Assembly (NCBI GenBank): GCA_021772835.1 | Contig: JAJFLE010000062.1 | Span: 1-36,946, forward strand | DNA length: 36,946 bases | DNA from: Mariprofundus sp. | Lineage (GTDB): Bacteria; Pseudomonadota; Zetaproteobacteria; Mariprofundales; Mariprofundaceae | Reading direction: 5' to 3' | Shown here: positions 34,425 to 36,946 of the stretch, in pieces | How positions within the stretch are numbered: position 1 is the first letter of the stretch | Layout of the letters: each line of letters starts with the position of its first letter | Program-made: the position numbers and the translations under genes | Notes under the pieces: model-generated | What the model saw: the letters and a program-made list of their open reading frames with translations, nothing else | The model's database searches: none | What the model was told of the DNA's origin: nothing

Positions 34425-35123
34425 ATGAATTTTCTGGTGCTTCAACATCTGGACATTGAGCCACCCGCTTTAATTGGCGAAGCCATCGAGGCGAGCGGCC
34501 ATAAGCTTAGCACCATTCATCTGGATCAGGGTGAAACATTGCCTGTATCCAGCAGCGATTATGACGGTTTGATTATTATGGGTGGCCCGCAATCTGCCAA
34601 TGACGATTCGGACTATATCCGGGCTGAAGTGGCGTGGATCAGGGCCGCCATCACTGACAAAATCCCGATGCTCGGCATCTGCCTCGGTGCCCAGATCATA
34701 GCCAAGGCTGCAGGCGCTGACATCGTAAGCTCGCCGGTTCGTGAGTTGGGTTGGTTTCCGCTCTATCACACGACTGAAAGCGAACATGATCCCTTGTTCA
34801 AGGATATGCCGGACGGTCTGGCCGTGTTCCAGTGGCATGGGGAGAGTTTCTCACTCACCAATGAAATGAAGCTCGTCGCCACCCATCCTGATGTGCCTGC
34901 GCAGGCATTCCGCCTGAACACAGCGCAATACGGACTGCAATGTCATGTCGAGGTCAACGAATCAATCATCGAAGCATGGATTGCGCATGGTGAAAGCGAA
35001 CGCAACCACCTCGGCATCGAAGGCATCAGTCTGCTGCACAAGGACACCACACTGTATCTGGGAGCCATGCAGCACTATTGCAGACAGATGATCAGCAACT
35101 GGTTAAAGCAGATTCAGGCCTGA
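34425..35123 (+). CDS. Class I glutamine amidotransferase-like protein
   Basis: Encodes 232 residues. GATase-1 fold with nucleophile C86 in LGICLGAQ, oxyanion strand GLIIMGGPQSAND, and His-Glu of the triad as H174 and E176 in CHVEVNES (HVE replacing the more common HPE). It resembles the stand-alone GMP-synthase-like amidotransferases (YfeJ/GuaA-N type), whose acceptor enzymes and substrates are mostly unknown. It starts 27 bases after the olsF-like gene on the same strand with only a weak ribosome site, so it may share the phosphate-regulated transcript; if so, a role in supplying or altering an amino-acid head group can be imagined but not shown. Confidence 0.87.
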   Translation: MNFLVLQHLDIEPPALIGEAIEASGHKLSTIHLDQGETLPVSSSDYDGLIIMGGPQSANDDSDYIRAEVAWIRAAITDKIPMLGICLGAQIIAKAAGADIVSSPVRELGWFPLYHTTESEHDPLFKDMPDGLAVFQWHGESFSLTNEMKLVATHPDVPAQAFRLNTAQYGLQCHVEVNESIIEAWIAHGESERNHLGIEGISLLHKDTTLYLGAMQHYCRQMISNWLKQIQA

Positions 35124-35195
35124 CTCCTGTTTGTACAATCAGGCCGACGATCAACAACTCAACAACATTCACCATCCTGATCGCGGATTCACGCA

Positions 35196-35224
35196 TAAAA
35201 AAAGCCCCTGAATAACAGGGGCTT
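35196..35224 (-). terminator. Intrinsic terminator of ssb
   Basis: Perfect 9-base stem AAGCCCCTG (35202-35210) and CAGGGGCTT (35216-35224), five-base loop. Read on the minus strand it ends in seven T (35197-35203). It lies 50 bases beyond the ssb stop; it may also slow plus-strand transcription from the amidotransferase. Confidence 0.88.
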
Positions 35225-35273
35225 AAGATTTATGAAGAATAAAAAATAGTTTACAAAAACTACCTATTCCGAA

Positions 35274-35789
35274 TTAAAACGGAATGTCGTCGTCGATTGG
35301 CACGTCACCAAAATCGGGTGAACTGGCAAACGGGTCGTTGCTCTTCGGTGCAGCATTGCCGCCACCATGCGTAGGGAAATTGCCGCCCTGATTGCCGCCG
35401 CCCTGGTTGCCACCCTGAGGCTGGCCACCACCGGAACGAGCTGCGCCGCCACCGGCACCGCCTGCACCACCGCCGAGCATTTTCATTTCATTGCATCGAA
35501 TTTCAGTCGTGTACTGATCCTGACCTTCTTTGTTGGTCCATTTGCGCGTTTCGATTTTGCCTTCGATGTACACACGAGCGCCTTTGCTCAAATACTGGTT
35601 GGCAATCTCGCCCAGACGTCCCCAAAGCACGACGCGGTGCCATTCGGTCTTTTCCTGCTGGTTACCGTCGCGTCCTTTGAACTTCTCGGTCGTCGCCAGT
35701 CTCAGATTACAGACACAGGTACCATCCTGCGTGAAACGTGTTTCCGGATCAGCACCCAGATTTCCAATCAACATCACTTTATTCAGCAT
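35274..35789 (-). CDS. ssb: Single-stranded DNA-binding protein
   Basis: Encodes 171 residues. The OB-fold spans about 1-110 (MLNKVMLIGNLGADPETRFT; TEWHRVVLWGRLGEIANQYL; GARVYIEGKIETRKW). A Gly/Gln/Asn-rich flexible linker (about 112-150) leads to the acidic tip DIDDDIPF, which recruits replication and repair proteins. All regions of bacterial SSB are present. The gene has its own terminator and starts 73 bases after the thioredoxin-like gene. Confidence 0.97.
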   Translation of the reverse strand: MLNKVMLIGNLGADPETRFTQDGTCVCNLRLATTEKFKGRDGNQQEKTEWHRVVLWGRLGEIANQYLSKGARVYIEGKIETRKWTNKEGQDQYTTEIRCNEMKMLGGGAGGAGGGAARSGGGQPQGGNQGGGNQGGNFPTHGGGNAAPKSNDPFASSPDFGDVPIDDDIPF

Positions 35790-35862
35790 ATTCGCCCTCT
35801 CTCAAAAAACAGGTGTGTGACACTATGACTGCACCTCTGAAATGCAATCCTGAAATGATGAT

Positions 35863-36417
35863 TTAATCATCTTTCCATTTGATTGAACAGCCGATGGTCG
35901 GATGCTGAGGTTGCGGTGCATTTTCACCAGCGACCAACAGTTCCGCTGCAGCTATCAACTCCTCACGCGTCACCTTGCTTTCATCCTTCCAGTAATCATC
36001 CACTCTACCGTGATAATAGAGTCGCCCTTCACCATCAAACAGATACAGATCGGGTGTACACTGGGCTTCAAATGCCCTGGCAGCATCTTGCGTTTCATCA
36101 GCCAGATAAGGAAAATCGATACCCCACTCTGCAATTTTATCCATCATGGCAGTCACACCATCGGCCGGATAATCCGGGTGAATATTCGGATTCACCGCAA
36201 TGGTATTGATAGCCATTTTTTTCAGTGTTGCTGCATGACGAACCAGGCGCGGCCAGATAGCAATGGCATACGGGCAATGATTACAGGTGAAGGCCACCAG
36301 CAAGCCCTTTTTTCCCAACTGATCTTTCAACGGTACAGATTTACCGTTCACATCCGTTACAGCCATATCCGGCAACTGCCAGCCAGCATCCACATGAACC
36401 GAAGCCACTAAAGCCAT
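35863..36417 (-). CDS. Thioredoxin-fold (AhpC/TSA-type redoxin) protein
   Basis: Encodes 184 residues. The redoxin fold carries the redox pair C45-x-x-C48 in AFTCNHCPYA, followed by WPRLVRHAATLKK, and cis-Pro region CTPDLYLFD (TP). The conserved HGRVDD near the C-terminal half is typical of this widespread group, annotated as thioredoxin family protein. The N-terminus is not a convincing signal peptide, so it is probably cytoplasmic. It likely reduces disulfides or peroxides; the substrate is unknown. It follows the SirB2 gene by 12 bases on the same strand, implying one transcript. Confidence 0.88.
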   Translation of the reverse strand: MALVASVHVDAGWQLPDMAVTDVNGKSVPLKDQLGKKGLLVAFTCNHCPYAIAIWPRLVRHAATLKKMAINTIAVNPNIHPDYPADGVTAMMDKIAEWGIDFPYLADETQDAARAFEAQCTPDLYLFDGEGRLYYHGRVDDYWKDESKVTREELIAAAELLVAGENAPQPQHPTIGCSIKWKDD

Positions 36418-36429
36418 GTTATTCTCCTG

Positions 36430-36807
36430 TTACAAAAATGGTATTGGATCCATCGTGCGTGCTACTGCCACAACATAAGCAAACACACACAGCGCTGCAA
36501 TAAAACAACTGCGTTTTATCCACATACTGCGCCCATATTTCAGCGCCACGGCACCGAGTATGATATAGATCAACAAGCCGACAATCTTGGCAGCCAGCCA
36601 GTGTGATTCAAGTGGTGAAATCCCCAGAAGAAATGCCATTAATATACCTGTGGAGAGAAACACCGTATCCACGGCATCCGGTAATGTGCGGCGCAGAAAC
36701 CGGTTTTTCACTGGTCGCCGTATCCACATGGCTAAACCTCGCCAGATAAACAGGCTTAAGGAGATCAGTGCACAACCGGCATGCACAGGCAACAACACGG
36801 AAATCAT
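36430..36807 (-). CDS. SirB2-family integral membrane protein
   Basis: About 125 residues from the ATG at 36807, whose ATGA overlaps the stop of the aldolase gene; the longer frame to 36870 runs through the aldolase coding sequence and is rejected. Four hydrophobic helices are visible, with LPVHAGCALISLSLFIWRGL at the start and LAAKIVGLLIYIILGAVALKYG in the second half, which are SirB2-family features. SirB was named from an invasion-gene screen in Salmonella, but the molecular role of SirB2 is unknown. Confidence 0.82.
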   Translation of the reverse strand: MISVLLPVHAGCALISLSLFIWRGLAMWIRRPVKNRFLRRTLPDAVDTVFLSTGILMAFLLGISPLESHWLAAKIVGLLIYIILGAVALKYGRSMWIKRSCFIAALCVFAYVVAVARTMDPIPFL

Positions 36808-36946
36808 AGCGTACCAGCCTGTTGGGCAATAAATGCAGTTTTGGCGGAAAGCTCCAGCGAGCAGGTCCATTTATAGGCCTGGTTCAGTGTTTCACCCCAG
36901 GCATACACTCCGTGGCCGCGCACAATACAGACAGGATAATCTGCCA
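36804..36946 (-). CDS. Class II aldolase/adducin family protein, C-terminal fragment
   Basis: Only the last 46-47 codons are in the window, entering from the right edge. VCIVRGHGVYAWGETL holds the zinc-ligand histidine (RGHG) and the WG of the class II aldolase/adducin domain, as in methylthioribulose-1-phosphate dehydratase and L-fuculose-phosphate aldolase relatives. The tail KWTCSLELSAKTAFIAQQAG is helical. The stop codon overlaps the start of the SirB2 gene. The substrate cannot be judged from the fragment. Confidence 0.8.
   Translation of the reverse strand, partial: ADYPVCIVRGHGVYAWGETLNQAYKWTCSLELSAKTAFIAQQAGTL

Overview
The window reads as chromosomal DNA of a free-living Gram-negative bacterium, most likely a proteobacterium. 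Signs are lipoprotein and Sec signal peptides, an OmpR/EnvZ-type two-component pair, LipB, an aerobic beta-oxidation operon, CarA, UvrB, SSB and E. coli-like PHO boxes. I cannot fix the genus. Genes are densely packed, many overlap by 4 to 14 bases, and there are no rRNA or tRNA genes, no CRISPR array and no prophage. The only clear mobile element is the end of an IS256-family insertion sequence at the left edge.

Layout. 1-475: IS256 transposase start and terminal end, abutting a lipoprotein made almost wholly of a hexapeptide repeat. 857-3039: OmpR-type regulator and its histidine kinase. 3445-4254: solitary arsenite methyltransferase. 4690-9730 (minus): polysaccharide deacetylase, UMF1/Atg22-type MFS transporter, LemA and a long M48 membrane protease, probably one transcript interrupted by a small dispersed inverted-repeat element. 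10008-10969: lipB, then a 31-residue membrane microprotein with its own structured leader and terminator. 10968-16166 (minus): thiolase, FadJ-type bifunctional enzyme and acyl-CoA synthetase in overlapping order, a complete fatty-acid activation and oxidation operon apart from the acyl-CoA dehydrogenase. 16388-17529: a secreted Cys-rich protein and a site-2-protease-like gene broken by a one-base frameshift inside its zinc motif. 17781-21407: a periplasmic substrate-binding lipoprotein without transporter, followed at once by a membrane hybrid histidine kinase. 21478-28630: a SPOR-like membrane protein, then carA, a SWIM/SNF2 helicase and uvrB on the minus strand. 28995-30121: a small charged periplasmic protein and trmB.

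30163-35123 is the most interesting part. Three sites with the 11-base-phased CTGTCA direct repeats of PhoB (PHO) boxes lie in correct orientation upstream of (a) a small secreted protein, (b) a 30-residue membrane microprotein and (c) an OlsF-like two-domain acyltransferase expected to make ornithine (aminoacyl) lipids. Together they suggest a phosphate-starvation module for replacing phospholipids, with two uncharacterised small envelope proteins as partners. YajL/DJ-1 and TrpD2/YbiB-like genes sit between them on the other strand.

35274-36946 (minus) holds ssb, a thioredoxin-like protein, a SirB2-family membrane protein and the C-terminus of a class II aldolase. No database search was possible. 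Functions rest on motifs seen in the translations, and coordinates of starts were revised where a ribosome binding site or signal peptide argued for it.
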